Both the position numbers and the translations under genes were made by a program. Below the pieces are notes generated by a model. That model was not told the DNA's origin, did not search any database, and saw only the letters and a program-made list of their open reading frames with translations. A stretch of 14,977 bases of DNA from Eubacteriales bacterium (GTDB lineage Bacteria > Bacillota > Clostridia > Christensenellales > CAG-138): positions 1 to 14,977 of the forward strand of contig JAUYTF010000433.1 of NCBI GenBank assembly GCA_030695285.1. The letters run 5' to 3'. Position 1 is the stretch's first letter. The number at the start of each line of letters is the position of its first letter. Positions 1-7,168 of this stretch are shown here, in pieces.

Positions 1-1956
1 AGCCCGACGGCTACGCACGTGAGCGAGAGCCGCACGGTCTACTTCGTTGCGACCAACGACAACTACGATCCGGCGTTTGGCGATGCTCAAATCGAGATCA
101 CGCCGCGGGCATTGGTGATCAACACCTTTGGAGCAACCAAAGTGTATGACGGCAACCCGCTAACGGCGAGCGGCTGGAGCTTCGGTAGCGCGAGCGATGT
201 ATTTGCGCCCGGGGAGGGCTTCGCGTCAACGGCAAACACCGGCACGATTACCGACGTGGGCACGGCCGAAAACGGCTTTACCTATACACTCGCGGGCAAC
301 ACGCGTAGTGAAGACTACAGCATCAGCGCGGTGCCGGGAACACTGAGCGTCATCCCTCGCACGGTGCTCATTGCAGCAATCGACGCGGATAAAAACTTCG
401 GCAGCGCCGATCCTGTGTTTGGCTATACCGTACCGGTCGGAACGATCGAGGGCACGACCTATTATCCGATTCTGACGGCGGATCTCTCCGGCATCACGGT
501 CAATGTCGCCCGCACGGGCAGCGACAGCGACGTCGGCACTCACGAAGATGTGCTTTCACCCGTCGTGTTGGCTACGCCGGATGTGCTGGCAAACTACACC
601 TTCAGCACCAGGCCTGCGGACTTTACGATCAACCCGCAGATCATCTACAACAGCGACACCACGGACGCGGTGGAGGGATTCCCCGCAACACAGTGGTTCG
701 ATCTGGGAACGAATGCGACCGTCGCTTCGGCTACCGGGGTAAAACGCTCCGGCTATCGCCTGATCGGCTGGGAAGACGCCTCTACAGGCGACCCGATCGC
801 GCTGGGCGGCACGATTCCGGCGATCGACCGCAACTACGTACTCGACGCAGTCTGGGAGATTGCGCTCTACGACGTGATCTACGACACGGGAACGCTGGAT
901 GAGACCAGCTATATGCCGGCAAACACAACAGGAATTGCGTACGGCACAGCGCAAAACGTCTCTGGCAACGAGCCGGGGCGCTCCGGCTACGACTTCCTCT
1001 ATTGGACGACCACCGGCATCGACGGCACCCAGATGCAGCTAACGCCTGGCGCTGCGTTTAGCATGCCGGACAACGATCTGACGCTGACCGCTGCATGGGA
1101 TCCGAGATCCTCACCTGTGTACTACCACGCCAACGGCGCGGAGGGCGGCACGGTGGAAGACGGACGGTTCTTCACCGACTCGATCGTATCGGTCGAGGGC
1201 AATATGTTCTCGCGGCCCGGCTATCGCTTCATTGGCTGGAGCGAGAGGAGCGCCACAGCGGGCGTTTCCAGCCAACCGGGCAACACGTTCCAGATGCCGC
1301 CGCGGCAGGTGAACTTCTACGCCCAGTGGGAGAAGCTCTCCTACACAGTGACATACATCGTCTCCGGCGGCACGGGCGAGCTGGACGGCAGCACGCCATA
1401 TGCTGTGTATACCGGCCTTGGCTATGGCGACGACTTGCCGCTGCCGCAGAATCCCGCGTTGGAAGGCTATGACTTCGAGGGCTGGACGACGGAGATACCC
1501 GATACCGTGCCGGACGGCGATCTGGTGATCTACGGCACAATGCGCACGCAGGTCATCGACCGCGAGCCGGAGATCGTGCCGGATGAGGAGACACCGCTTG
1601 CGGGCGGGCCGGTCTGGGCGCTGCTCAACCTGATCTTGACGATTACAACCGCGCTGGCCTCGATTCTGATGCTCCTCGGCCTGATCGGCAAGAAGAAGGA
1701 AGAGGAGGATGGCGTGGTGATTCGCGAGACCAAGAAACACGGTTTCGCCCGCGTGCTTACTCTGGTGCCGGGCATCGGTGCGATCATCGCCTTTATCCTC
1801 ACCGAGAACATGCGTAACCCCATGGTCTTCACAGATCGCTGGACGCTTCTGATGATCATCATCGCGCTCGTTCAGCTGGTTCTGGTCATCTTCGGCATCA
1901 AGAAGGACAAAGAGCCGAAATCGGAAAAGACGGACGACGCACTCGAGAGCAGGTAG
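1..1956 (+). CDS. Large MBG / InlB B-repeat surface protein, C-terminal part (5' truncated)
   Basis: The frame is open to the first base, so the N-terminus and any signal peptide lie outside the window; the GTG at 19 is probably internal. Nucleotides about 100-360 and 361-633 encode two MBG-like beta domains (KVYDG; later DKNFGSADPVFGYTV, each closing in an NYxx strand). About 640-1545 encodes four InlB B-repeat-like (Flg_new-type) modules with the GY-F-GW core: GYRLIGW, GYDFLYW, GYRFIGW, GYDFEGW. A short linker leads to three hydrophobic helices (about 1615-1689, 1747-1800, 1840-1899) separated by charged loops (KKKEEEDG, FTDR), then a charged tail. I see no LPXTG motif or SLH domain, so the multi-helix tail probably anchors the protein in the membrane. 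The repeats are known from surface proteins and adhesins; the ligand here is unknown. Domain identity is fairly sure, function is inferred. Confidence 0.85.
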   Translation, partial: SPTATHVSESRTVYFVATNDNYDPAFGDAQIEITPRALVINTFGATKVYDGNPLTASGWSFGSASDVFAPGEGFASTANTGTITDVGTAENGFTYTLAGNTRSEDYSISAVPGTLSVIPRTVLIAAIDADKNFGSADPVFGYTVPVGTIEGTTYYPILTADLSGITVNVARTGSDSDVGTHEDVLSPVVLATPDVLANYTFSTRPADFTINPQIIYNSDTTDAVEGFPATQWFDLGTNATVASATGVKRSGYRLIGWEDASTGDPIALGGTIPAIDRNYVLDAVWEIALYDVIYDTGTLDETSYMPANTTGIAYGTAQNVSGNEPGRSGYDFLYWTTTGIDGTQMQLTPGAAFSMPDNDLTLTAAWDPRSSPVYYHANGAEGGTVEDGRFFTDSIVSVEGNMFSRPGYRFIGWSERSATAGVSSQPGNTFQMPPRQVNFYAQWEKLSYTVTYIVSGGTGELDGSTPYAVYTGLGYGDDLPLPQNPALEGYDFEGWTTEIPDTVPDGDLVIYGTMRTQVIDREPEIVPDEETPLAGGPVWALLNLILTITTALASILMLLGLIGKKKEEEDGVVIRETKKHGFARVLTLVPGIGAIIAFILTENMRNPMVFTDRWTLLMIIIALVQLVLVIFGIKKDKEPKSEKTDDALESR

Positions 1957-1982
1957 TTCGCACACAGAAAAATCAAGACCAA

Positions 1983-2020
1983 ACGCATCCGGCGCTCCCT
2001 TTGGGGCGCCGGTGTTGCGT
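1983..2020 (+). terminator. Strong hairpin after the surface-protein gene, possible terminator
   Basis: CCGGCGCTCC (1989-1998) pairs with GGGGCGCCGG (2003-2012) around a CTTT loop with one G-U pair. An outer stem ACGCA/TGCGT (1983-1987, 2016-2020) extends it. It lies 27 bases past the stop codon, as expected for a transcript end, but no T-run follows on the + strand. It may be a weak or factor-assisted terminator or a 3' stabilising structure. Confidence 0.45.
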
Positions 2021-2076
2021 CTGCGCACTACTTGCAGGCGACTCGTTCATATAGAGGGCGCGCTTCGTCACACAGC

Positions 2077-2153
2077 GAAACAGGTGAGCTCTGTCACGTT
2101 TCAGCAGAAGCCCGCGTTCTGCGACAATCGCATTGATCGCAGCGCGTGAAACG
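2077..2153 (+). other. Gene-free region with competing inverted repeats
   Basis: The 305 bases between 1956 and 2262 hold no convincing ORF on either strand. Apart from the hairpin at 1983-2020 and the promoter at 2226-2255, this patch has unusual symmetry. GAAAC (2077-2081) plus GTGA (2084-2087) can pair with TCAC plus GTTTC (2094-2102). Alternatively CGTTTCA (2097-2103) can pair with TGAAACG (2147-2153), enclosing hairpins GCAGAA/TTCTGC (2104-2109, 2117-2122) and GACAAT/ATTG-A-TC (2123-2128, 2132-2138). It matches no RNA family I know. It lies upstream of the downstream gene's promoter, so it could be part of the preceding transcript, a small RNA, protein-binding DNA, or chance. Confidence 0.25.
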
Positions 2154-2225
2154 GTCTATGTAACAGCAAATCATCGAAAATTGGGCAAATACAGGACGGT
2201 CGCATCATGTCGAAGTAACAATTTG

Positions 2226-2255
2226 TTGCATTTGCGTGATTTGTAGCAGTATAAT
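2226..2255 (+). promoter_or_regulatory. Sigma-A-type promoter of the transglutaminase lipoprotein gene
   Basis: TTGCAT (2226-2231) is followed after 18 bases by a perfect TATAAT (2250-2255). The usual start point, about 7 bases past the -10 box, falls on or beside the ATG at 2262. The transcript would then be leaderless or nearly so. Confidence 0.7.
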
Positions 2256-2261
2256 CAATCC

Positions 2262-3170
2262 ATGAAACGAGGGTCGGTTGCCGAGCGGGTACGAAAAGGT
2301 TTCGGGTGGCTGCTTTTTTTCGGCTTCTTCTGCCTGACGGCCTGCGCGGGGAGCCAGTCCGCCCTGCCGAAAGCCACGGAAACCGGTTTATCTGTCGTGC
2401 CGGCGCAAGCAGGCGTGCAGGCGGAAGAACAGACGCTTCTGCTGCCAGAAGCATCCGGCATCGTCATATACAGCGGCGCTGGCGTGACCATAGATGCCTC
2501 CCATACCGACCAGGGCTATGTGATGATTCGCTGCGAGCCGAGTGAAAAGCGGCTCAAGGCGCGGATTGCGACTAGCGCGCAGACATATTATTACGATTTG
2601 CCCGGCGGCGAAGTCTACAGTGTGTTCCCGCTGCAGATGGGCGACGGAGCATACACCGTTCGTGTGATGGAACAGATGGAGGATGATCTTTACGCCGTTC
2701 GCTATGGCGCAGAGGTGCAGGTTGTTCTTGCCAGCGAGACCGTGCCGTTTTTGTATCCCAATCAGTATGTGTGGTATGATGCAGACAAAAAGAGCGTGCA
2801 AAAAGCGCATGAACTTGCAGGCGGGCTGACGAATCAGGCGGACATCGCCGGATTGTTTTATGATTATGTGGTCAAGTCTATGACCTACGATACGAAAAAA
2901 GCCGAGACGGTGGAGCGCGGATACCTGCCCGACGCGGATGACGCGCTGGATACCGGAACGGGAATCTGCTTTGACTACGCGGCGCTGCTAGCGGTGATGC
3001 TCCGCGCGGAGGGGATTCCGACACGGATGCTCATCGGCACCGTAAGGCCGGACAATCTCTATCACGCATGGAACAGCGTTTATCTCGACGGAGCATGGGT
3101 CTGGATGGATCCGACGCTGGACGGCACCGGGCGCAACGAAAGGGACTATTTCACCGAGCGCATCTATTAG
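2262..3170 (+). CDS. Transglutaminase-like lipoprotein
   Basis: This 302-residue protein starts with a lipoprotein signal: basic residues, hydrophobic stretch 14-25, lipobox LTAC at 25-28, with Cys28 as the expected lipidated residue. It should sit on the outer face of the membrane. The middle (about 60-165) looks like a beta-rich domain I cannot name. The C-terminal third is a transglutaminase-like (papain-fold) domain with the full triad in the expected order: Cys236 in GICFDYA, His268 in YHAWN, Asp283 in MDPTLD. The family includes cross-linking enzymes and proteases, so the substrate cannot be told. The ATG at 2262 has no Shine-Dalgarno sequence and lies just behind a strong promoter; I see no alternative in-frame ATG/GTG/TTG before the hydrophobic core. 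The pilC-like gene starts 70 bases after the stop codon and may be co-transcribed. Confidence 0.85.
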   Translation: MKRGSVAERVRKGFGWLLFFGFFCLTACAGSQSALPKATETGLSVVPAQAGVQAEEQTLLLPEASGIVIYSGAGVTIDASHTDQGYVMIRCEPSEKRLKARIATSAQTYYYDLPGGEVYSVFPLQMGDGAYTVRVMEQMEDDLYAVRYGAEVQVVLASETVPFLYPNQYVWYDADKKSVQKAHELAGGLTNQADIAGLFYDYVVKSMTYDTKKAETVERGYLPDADDALDTGTGICFDYAALLAVMLRAEGIPTRMLIGTVRPDNLYHAWNSVYLDGAWVWMDPTLDGTGRNERDYFTERIY

Positions 3171-3240
3171 AACAAGCGAACACCGCAAAGATTAGATTCC
3201 GATGCATGAAAGCCGTTACAAGATCAGAAAGGGAACCGGA

Positions 3241-4296
3241 ATGCAGGAAAACACACAGCAGAAAACGCTTCCGCCGGAAGAAACCGCGCTCTTTTGCGAG
3301 CAGGTAGCCATGGTGCTCAAAGCGGGCATTCCGCTTGGCGACGGCATAGAAACCCTCGCGCGCAGCTATGCGGACAGCCGCTACGGCGAGCGCTTTGAGC
3401 AGATGCGCATAGCGCTGGAGCGACGGGGCACCCTTTCCGCTGCGCTGCAGGATGCGGGCCTCTTCCCTGGCTATATGCTCGCAATGACGCGCATCGGCGA
3501 GCGCTCCGGCAAGCTCGATGAGGTCATGGCTTCGCTTGCCAACTATTATCAATGGGAAGCGCAGATCAAAACATCCGTCAAAAACGCGATTCTTTACCCA
3601 AGCGTTTTGGTCATGATGCTTGCGGTGGTCATCGCCATCCTTGTCATCAGCGTCATCCCCGTGTTTCAGCGCGTGTTTGACAGTCTTGGCTTAGCGGCGG
3701 GCAGCCCTGCTTCTGCGGCGATGCAAATCGGCGTTGGCGTCGGAAAAAGCATGCTCATACTCGTGGGTGTGTTTGCTCTTGTTTTGATAGGAGTGGGCAT
3801 ACTGCTGCGCACCAGCAGGCGCGAGTCCGTGCTTGCGCTGTTATCGGGCATTCTCCCCCCTGTGCGCCGCGTAAACGCACGCCTCTCGACCGCGCGGTAT
3901 GCTTCCGCGCTCTCGATGATGCTCGCGGCGGGCTATCCGGTAGAGGACGCGATACAGCTGGCCCCGTCTGTGGTGACAGACGAAAAGCACAGGCGCCGGG
4001 CGGAGCTTGCGCAAAACGAACTCCTCGCAGGCGGCAGCTTTCCTCAGGCGGCGGAGAAGAGCGGCCTGTTTGACCCCATGCACGAGAAGATGATCCGCTT
4101 TGGCACCGCGGCAGGCAAGCTGGATGCCGTGATGGATAAACTCAGCGGCGTCTATATGAGCGAGGCGGACGACGCGATCCATAACGTCATCGCCATGATT
4201 GAGCCCACGCTAGTTGCGGTGCTGTCCATCGTGATCGGCGGCATATTGCTCTCCGTCATGCTGCCGCTTTTGTCGGTGCTTTCTGCGGTGGGTTGA
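3241..4296 (+). CDS. pilC: PilC/GspF-type inner-membrane platform protein
   Basis: This is the polytopic platform protein of type IV pilus and type II secretion machines, which links the cytoplasmic ATPases to pilin subunits in the membrane. The sequence shows the two-fold GspF repeat: FCEQVAMVLKAGIPLGDGIE near the start and YASALSMMLAAGYPVEDAIQ in the middle, each with a downstream ERSGKLDEVM or AAGKLDAVM signature. Membrane segments lie at about 120-142, 171-190 and 323-348. I chose the ATG at 3241 (351 aa) because AAAGGGA sits just upstream and the protein then begins as family members do. An in-frame ATG at 3202 would add 13 residues but has no ribosome site. At 351 aa it is shorter than Gram-negative PilC (about 400) and close to ComGB of Bacillota. 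It heads a cluster with four small pilin-like genes and a PilT-type ATPase. Confidence 0.92.
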   Translation: MQENTQQKTLPPEETALFCEQVAMVLKAGIPLGDGIETLARSYADSRYGERFEQMRIALERRGTLSAALQDAGLFPGYMLAMTRIGERSGKLDEVMASLANYYQWEAQIKTSVKNAILYPSVLVMMLAVVIAILVISVIPVFQRVFDSLGLAAGSPASAAMQIGVGVGKSMLILVGVFALVLIGVGILLRTSRRESVLALLSGILPPVRRVNARLSTARYASALSMMLAAGYPVEDAIQLAPSVVTDEKHRRRAELAQNELLAGGSFPQAAEKSGLFDPMHEKMIRFGTAAGKLDAVMDKLSGVYMSEADDAIHNVIAMIEPTLVAVLSIVIGGILLSVMLPLLSVLSAVG

Positions 4297-4350
4297 GCGC
4301 GTCGGAGCGATACGTCGGCTGTATCGGCAACATCCATCGAAAAAAATGCG

Positions 4351-4389
4351 CTGTTGGTAACAGAAAAACGGTGTTTTGTTACACTGTAA
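4351..4389 (+). other. Dyad-rich spacer between pilC-like gene and pilin-like genes
   Basis: The 147-base gap after the platform gene holds overlapping inverted repeats: CTGTT-GGT-AACAG (4351-4363), GTAACA (4357-4362) against TGTTAC (4377-4382), and TTACA-C-TGTAA (4379-4389). GTAACA can pair either way, so the hairpins exclude each other. There is no T-run and no confident -35/-10 pair. This could be an operator, a processing site or an expression-tuning structure. A strong GGAAGGAGG (4429-4437) follows just before the next start codon. Confidence 0.3.
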
Positions 4390-4443
4390 ACCAGCTGCCG
4401 GCGATGCGCTGATAGGATAACGTTACTGGAAGGAGGATTCGGC

Positions 4444-4773
4444 ATGCATCTCTATGAGAGACCGCGCGGGCAGAACCGGGGCATATTGTTCGCCGTTGCA
4501 GTGTTTGCCATGCTTGCCGTGCTCTTTCTCATCGCGCTTGTTTCAACGGCGCGGCGCAGTGACGCGCGCGAAGCAGAGATGGTTTCCGCCGCTTTGCAGC
4601 GCGCCATCGTCACCTGCTATGCGGTGGAGGGGAAATATCCACCGAGCCTTTCTTATATCTATGACAATTATGGCGTCCGCGTAGACGAGAGCCGCTATAC
4701 GGTGTTTTACGATGTCATCGCGGCCAACATGAAACCGAGCGTGCGTGTCATGCGCACGGGAGGCGGCTCATGA
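4444..4773 (+). CDS. Small pilin-like membrane protein 1
   Basis: 109 residues: a short basic N-terminus (MHLYERPRGQNRG), one hydrophobic helix (about 14-36), then a small soluble domain containing AVEGKYPPSLSYIYDNYG and ending near NMKPSVRV. A single N-terminal helix leading into an EGxYPxSL-type segment is typical of minor pilins and pseudopilins. Gly13 precedes the helix, but the residues after it are ILFAV, so the glutamate expected at position +5 of a type IV pilin is missing and it may not be processed by a standard prepilin peptidase. The ATG follows GGAAGGAGG at ideal spacing. The stop codon overlaps the next start by four bases (ATGA at 4770). I infer a subunit or assembly factor of the pilus-like machine from architecture and position. 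Confidence 0.75.
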   Translation: MHLYERPRGQNRGILFAVAVFAMLAVLFLIALVSTARRSDAREAEMVSAALQRAIVTCYAVEGKYPPSLSYIYDNYGVRVDESRYTVFYDVIAANMKPSVRVMRTGGGS

Positions 4774-5270
4774 GCGCGCAACCCGCTGGCGGAACACGCG
4801 GCGAGCTGCGCGGCGTGTTCGTCTTTGCGCTGTTGGCGGCGTTTGCGCTGTTGTCTCTCATCGTGGTCGTCGTGGGCGCGCGCTCCTACCGCATGATCAA
4901 CGCTTCCGCCGAGCGGGCGTTTGTCTCCCGCACGGGGATGAGCTATCTTATTGGCAAAGTGCGCGGTGCGGACGCGGCGGGGATGATCGACTTGCGCAAC
5001 GAGAATGGCATACGCGTGCTCACGCTGGGGCAGGAATTTGACGGTGAGCGCTATAACACGTATATTTATTGTGACAAAGCGCAAGTGCGCGAGTATTTCG
5101 CGCGGGCAAGCCTTGCGTTTTCGCCGGACTACGGCGAGCCGATTTTTGAGGCAAGCAGCCTTAGCGTGGCGATAGAGGATGGTCTGTTCAACATAGAAAT
5201 TGTGGATGCGGGCGGCGAAACGCACACAGCCACGCTCTATCTGCAGACGGCGAGGGACGGTGCCGCATGA
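4770..5270 (+). CDS. DUF4860-like pilin-associated membrane protein
   Basis: 166 residues with one N-terminal membrane helix (about 15-37) and an outer domain. The pattern ERAFVSRTGMSYLIGKVR, then a glycine/leucine strand, then NTYIYCDKAQVREYF resembles DUF4860, a family of unknown function that I associate from memory with type IV pilus-like loci of clostridia; a profile search should confirm it. As in the preceding protein, the helix follows RGELRG but there is no Glu at +5 (VFVFA). It starts with ATGA overlapping the previous stop codon, with GGGAGGCGG upstream, and ends with ATGA into the next gene. This implies translational coupling and a need for matched amounts. Confidence 0.72.
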   Translation: MSAQPAGGTRGELRGVFVFALLAAFALLSLIVVVVGARSYRMINASAERAFVSRTGMSYLIGKVRGADAAGMIDLRNENGIRVLTLGQEFDGERYNTYIYCDKAQVREYFARASLAFSPDYGEPIFEASSLSVAIEDGLFNIEIVDAGGETHTATLYLQTARDGAA

Positions 5271-5689
5271 CGGAAACAATGCTTCTTCCGCCCAAAAAGC
5301 GCGGGGTGTTCAGCCCTGTGCTCATCGAGCTGACCATTGTAATCCTGTTTTTCGCGCTGTCAACAAGCGTGATCGTTCGCCTCATCGCCGCCGCGGGAAC
5401 GACCGCGCGGCTAAGCGAATATGAGGCGCGGGTCATGCTCGCCATGCAAACCGTTGCAGAGCAGGTCAAGGCAGACCCGGTCGGGGACGACGATTGCAAC
5501 CCGTGCGGTGCGCGGGTTTTCTCCGTTGGCATCTCGCCCGATCTTACGGTGGATTGTGTGGTCACCAGCGACATTTCTCCGCTGAAGGGAACGATCTACG
5601 ACATCGAACTGACCGTTATCTCGCCCGAAGGCAAGGTATACGCGCTGGATGTGGCGCGCTACCTGCCGGATGCGGAGGCTGCGCCATGA
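5267..5689 (+). CDS. Pilin-like protein with shifted prepilin motif
   Basis: 140 residues. The start MTETMLLPPKKRG is followed by VFSPVLIELTIVILFFALS, which closely resembles the FTLIELxIVI core of type IV prepilins, with Glu21 in the right context. Counting back from Glu as +5 puts the cleavage site between Ser16 and Pro17; the only nearby Gly is Gly13, three residues too early. It could be an unprocessed or unusually processed pseudopilin. The soluble part has a CNPC pair (DDDCNPCGAR) and a further Cys (VDCVV), so an outer disulfide is possible. ATGA overlaps on both sides place it firmly in the operon. Confidence 0.75.
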   Translation: MTETMLLPPKKRGVFSPVLIELTIVILFFALSTSVIVRLIAAAGTTARLSEYEARVMLAMQTVAEQVKADPVGDDDCNPCGARVFSVGISPDLTVDCVVTSDISPLKGTIYDIELTVISPEGKVYALDVARYLPDAEAAP

Positions 5690-6102
5690 AAACGCATCCT
5701 TCCCGTATGGGCGTCGGCGCCTCTAGCATATTGCTGATTTTGGTGGTGGTGAGCCTGACGCTGCTTGCGTCCCTTGCGCTGATTCAGGCACGGGCCGATG
5801 CGGCGCTCACGCAGAAAACCGCTGTCGGCATCGCAGCTTTTTACGATGCGGACGCGCGTGCACAGGCAATGCTTGCCGCGCTGGACGACACGATTGCGCT
5901 GGGGCAGCCGCCCGATATCGTTGAGGGGGTTGTCAAGCAAGCCGAGGGGCGCTATGCGTTCTCGGTCGGATCAAGCGATAGCCACGCGCTGTTTATTGAG
6001 GTAGATGTCTTAGGCGGCAGCTGCAACATTCTCAGCTATCGCTATGAGAGCACGGAGGAATGGGTTGCACAAAGCGAAGGAACGCTCTGGCAGGGAGGTT
6101 GA
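5686..6102 (+). CDS. Small pilin-like membrane protein 4 (possible GspK/PilX analogue)
   Basis: I use the ATG at 5686, preceded by GGAGG and overlapping the previous stop codon as ATGA; longer in-frame versions would run back into the upstream gene. The 138-residue product has a short basic leader (MKTHPSRMGVGASS), one strong membrane helix (about 15-33) and a soluble tail ending WQGG. The leader and helix resemble GspK/PilX minor pilins, which often lack Glu at +5, as here. The match is by architecture and position only; no family is certain. The pilT-like gene begins one base after its stop codon. Confidence 0.7.
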   Translation: MKTHPSRMGVGASSILLILVVVSLTLLASLALIQARADAALTQKTAVGIAAFYDADARAQAMLAALDDTIALGQPPDIVEGVVKQAEGRYAFSVGSSDSHALFIEVDVLGGSCNILSYRYESTEEWVAQSEGTLWQGG

Positions 6103-6103
6103 G

Positions 6104-7168
6104 ATGATGGCGGAGATACATGATATTCTGCAGTCTGCCATCGCTCGCGGCGGTTCGGACGTGTTCATTATCCCCGGCTCCTGCGTGCGGCTCAAGGTCG
6201 CGGGAGAGGTGCAGCAGCTGCTCGACAAGATGCTCCGGCCCGACGATACCCGGCGGCTGATCCGGCAGGTGTACGAGCTCGATGGGCGCGATATGGATCG
6301 CCTGACCCAGCACGGGGACGACGATTTTTCGTTTTCCGTCAGTGGCGTGGGGCGCTTTCGCTGCAACGCTTATCAGCAGCGCAATTCGCTCGCCATGGTG
6401 CTGCGTGTTGTGTCGATTGCGTTGCCAAACCCTGAACAGATGCACATTCCCGATGATATTTTGCGCCTCGCGGATGTCAAGAAAGGTCTTGTGCTCGTCA
6501 CCGGTCCTGCGGCAAGCGGAAAATCGACCACGCTTGCGTGCATCATAGACCGCATCAACACCATTCGCCGCGGGCATATCATCACCATCGAGGACCCCAT
6601 TGAGTTCATCCACGCGCACAAAGCGAGCGTATTGAGCCAACGCGAGATTGAGCACGACACCCAGAGCTACAAAACCGCCCTGCGCGCGGCGCTGCGCCAG
6701 GCACCGGATGTGATCCTTCTGGGCGAAATGCGGGATTTGGAGACGATTCAAACCGCGCTCACCGCAGCCGAAACGGGACAGCTCGTGCTTAGCACGCTGC
6801 ATACCGTCGGCGCTGCCAAGACGATCGACCGCATCATCGACGTGTTTCCGTCCAATCAGCAGCAGCAGATCCGCGTACAGCTCTCTATGGTGCTCCGCGC
6901 GGTGGTCAGCCAGCAGTTGCTGCCCACGATTGACGGCGGCCTTGAGCCCGCGTTTGAGATCATGCTAGTCAACAGCGCGATTCAGAATATGATTCGCGAC
7001 GGAAAAGCGCACCAGATGGACAACGTCATGTTCTCCGGTATGTCTGAGGGCATGCGCACGATGGATGCGGATATCCTCCGGCTGTATATCCAGAATCGCA
7101 TCACGAAAGAGACTGCGCTGTTGTTTTCCGCTCACCCGGAGCAGCTAAAAAAGAAGCTGGCAGACTAG
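6104..7168 (+). CDS. pilT: PilT-type type IV pilus ATPase
   Basis: A cytoplasmic hexameric ATPase of the PilT/PilU branch, which powers pilus retraction in known systems. With the ATG at 6104 (GGGAGG upstream; ATG 6107 equally possible) it has 354 residues, close to usual PilT length. Visible motifs: Walker A GPAASGKST at 134-142 with Lys140 (the usual form is GPTGSGKST), ITIEDPIEF, Walker B DVILLGEMRD at 202-211 with Glu208, and the His box STLHT. AIQNMIRD (292-299) corresponds to the PilT-specific AIRNLIRE motif linked to retraction. That motif and the size argue against PilB/GspE, and I see no tetracysteine metal site. No PilB-like extension ATPase, prepilin peptidase or major pilin lies in the window, so these would have to be elsewhere. 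Confidence 0.92.
   Translation: MMAEIHDILQSAIARGGSDVFIIPGSCVRLKVAGEVQQLLDKMLRPDDTRRLIRQVYELDGRDMDRLTQHGDDDFSFSVSGVGRFRCNAYQQRNSLAMVLRVVSIALPNPEQMHIPDDILRLADVKKGLVLVTGPAASGKSTTLACIIDRINTIRRGHIITIEDPIEFIHAHKASVLSQREIEHDTQSYKTALRAALRQAPDVILLGEMRDLETIQTALTAAETGQLVLSTLHTVGAAKTIDRIIDVFPSNQQQQIRVQLSMVLRAVVSQQLLPTIDGGLEPAFEIMLVNSAIQNMIRDGKAHQMDNVMFSGMSEGMRTMDADILRLYIQNRITKETALLFSAHPEQLKKKLAD

Noticed and set aside
2272..2289. tRNA-like string GGTCGGTTGCCGAGCGGG resembling the D-arm region of a serine tRNA
   Set aside because: No matching acceptor stem, anticodon arm or T-loop follows; it lies inside the signal-peptide coding region of the lipoprotein gene.
3202..3240. Upstream in-frame ATG for the pilC-like gene
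   Set aside because: No Shine-Dalgarno sequence; the ATG at 3241 has AAAGGGA and gives a family-typical N-terminus.
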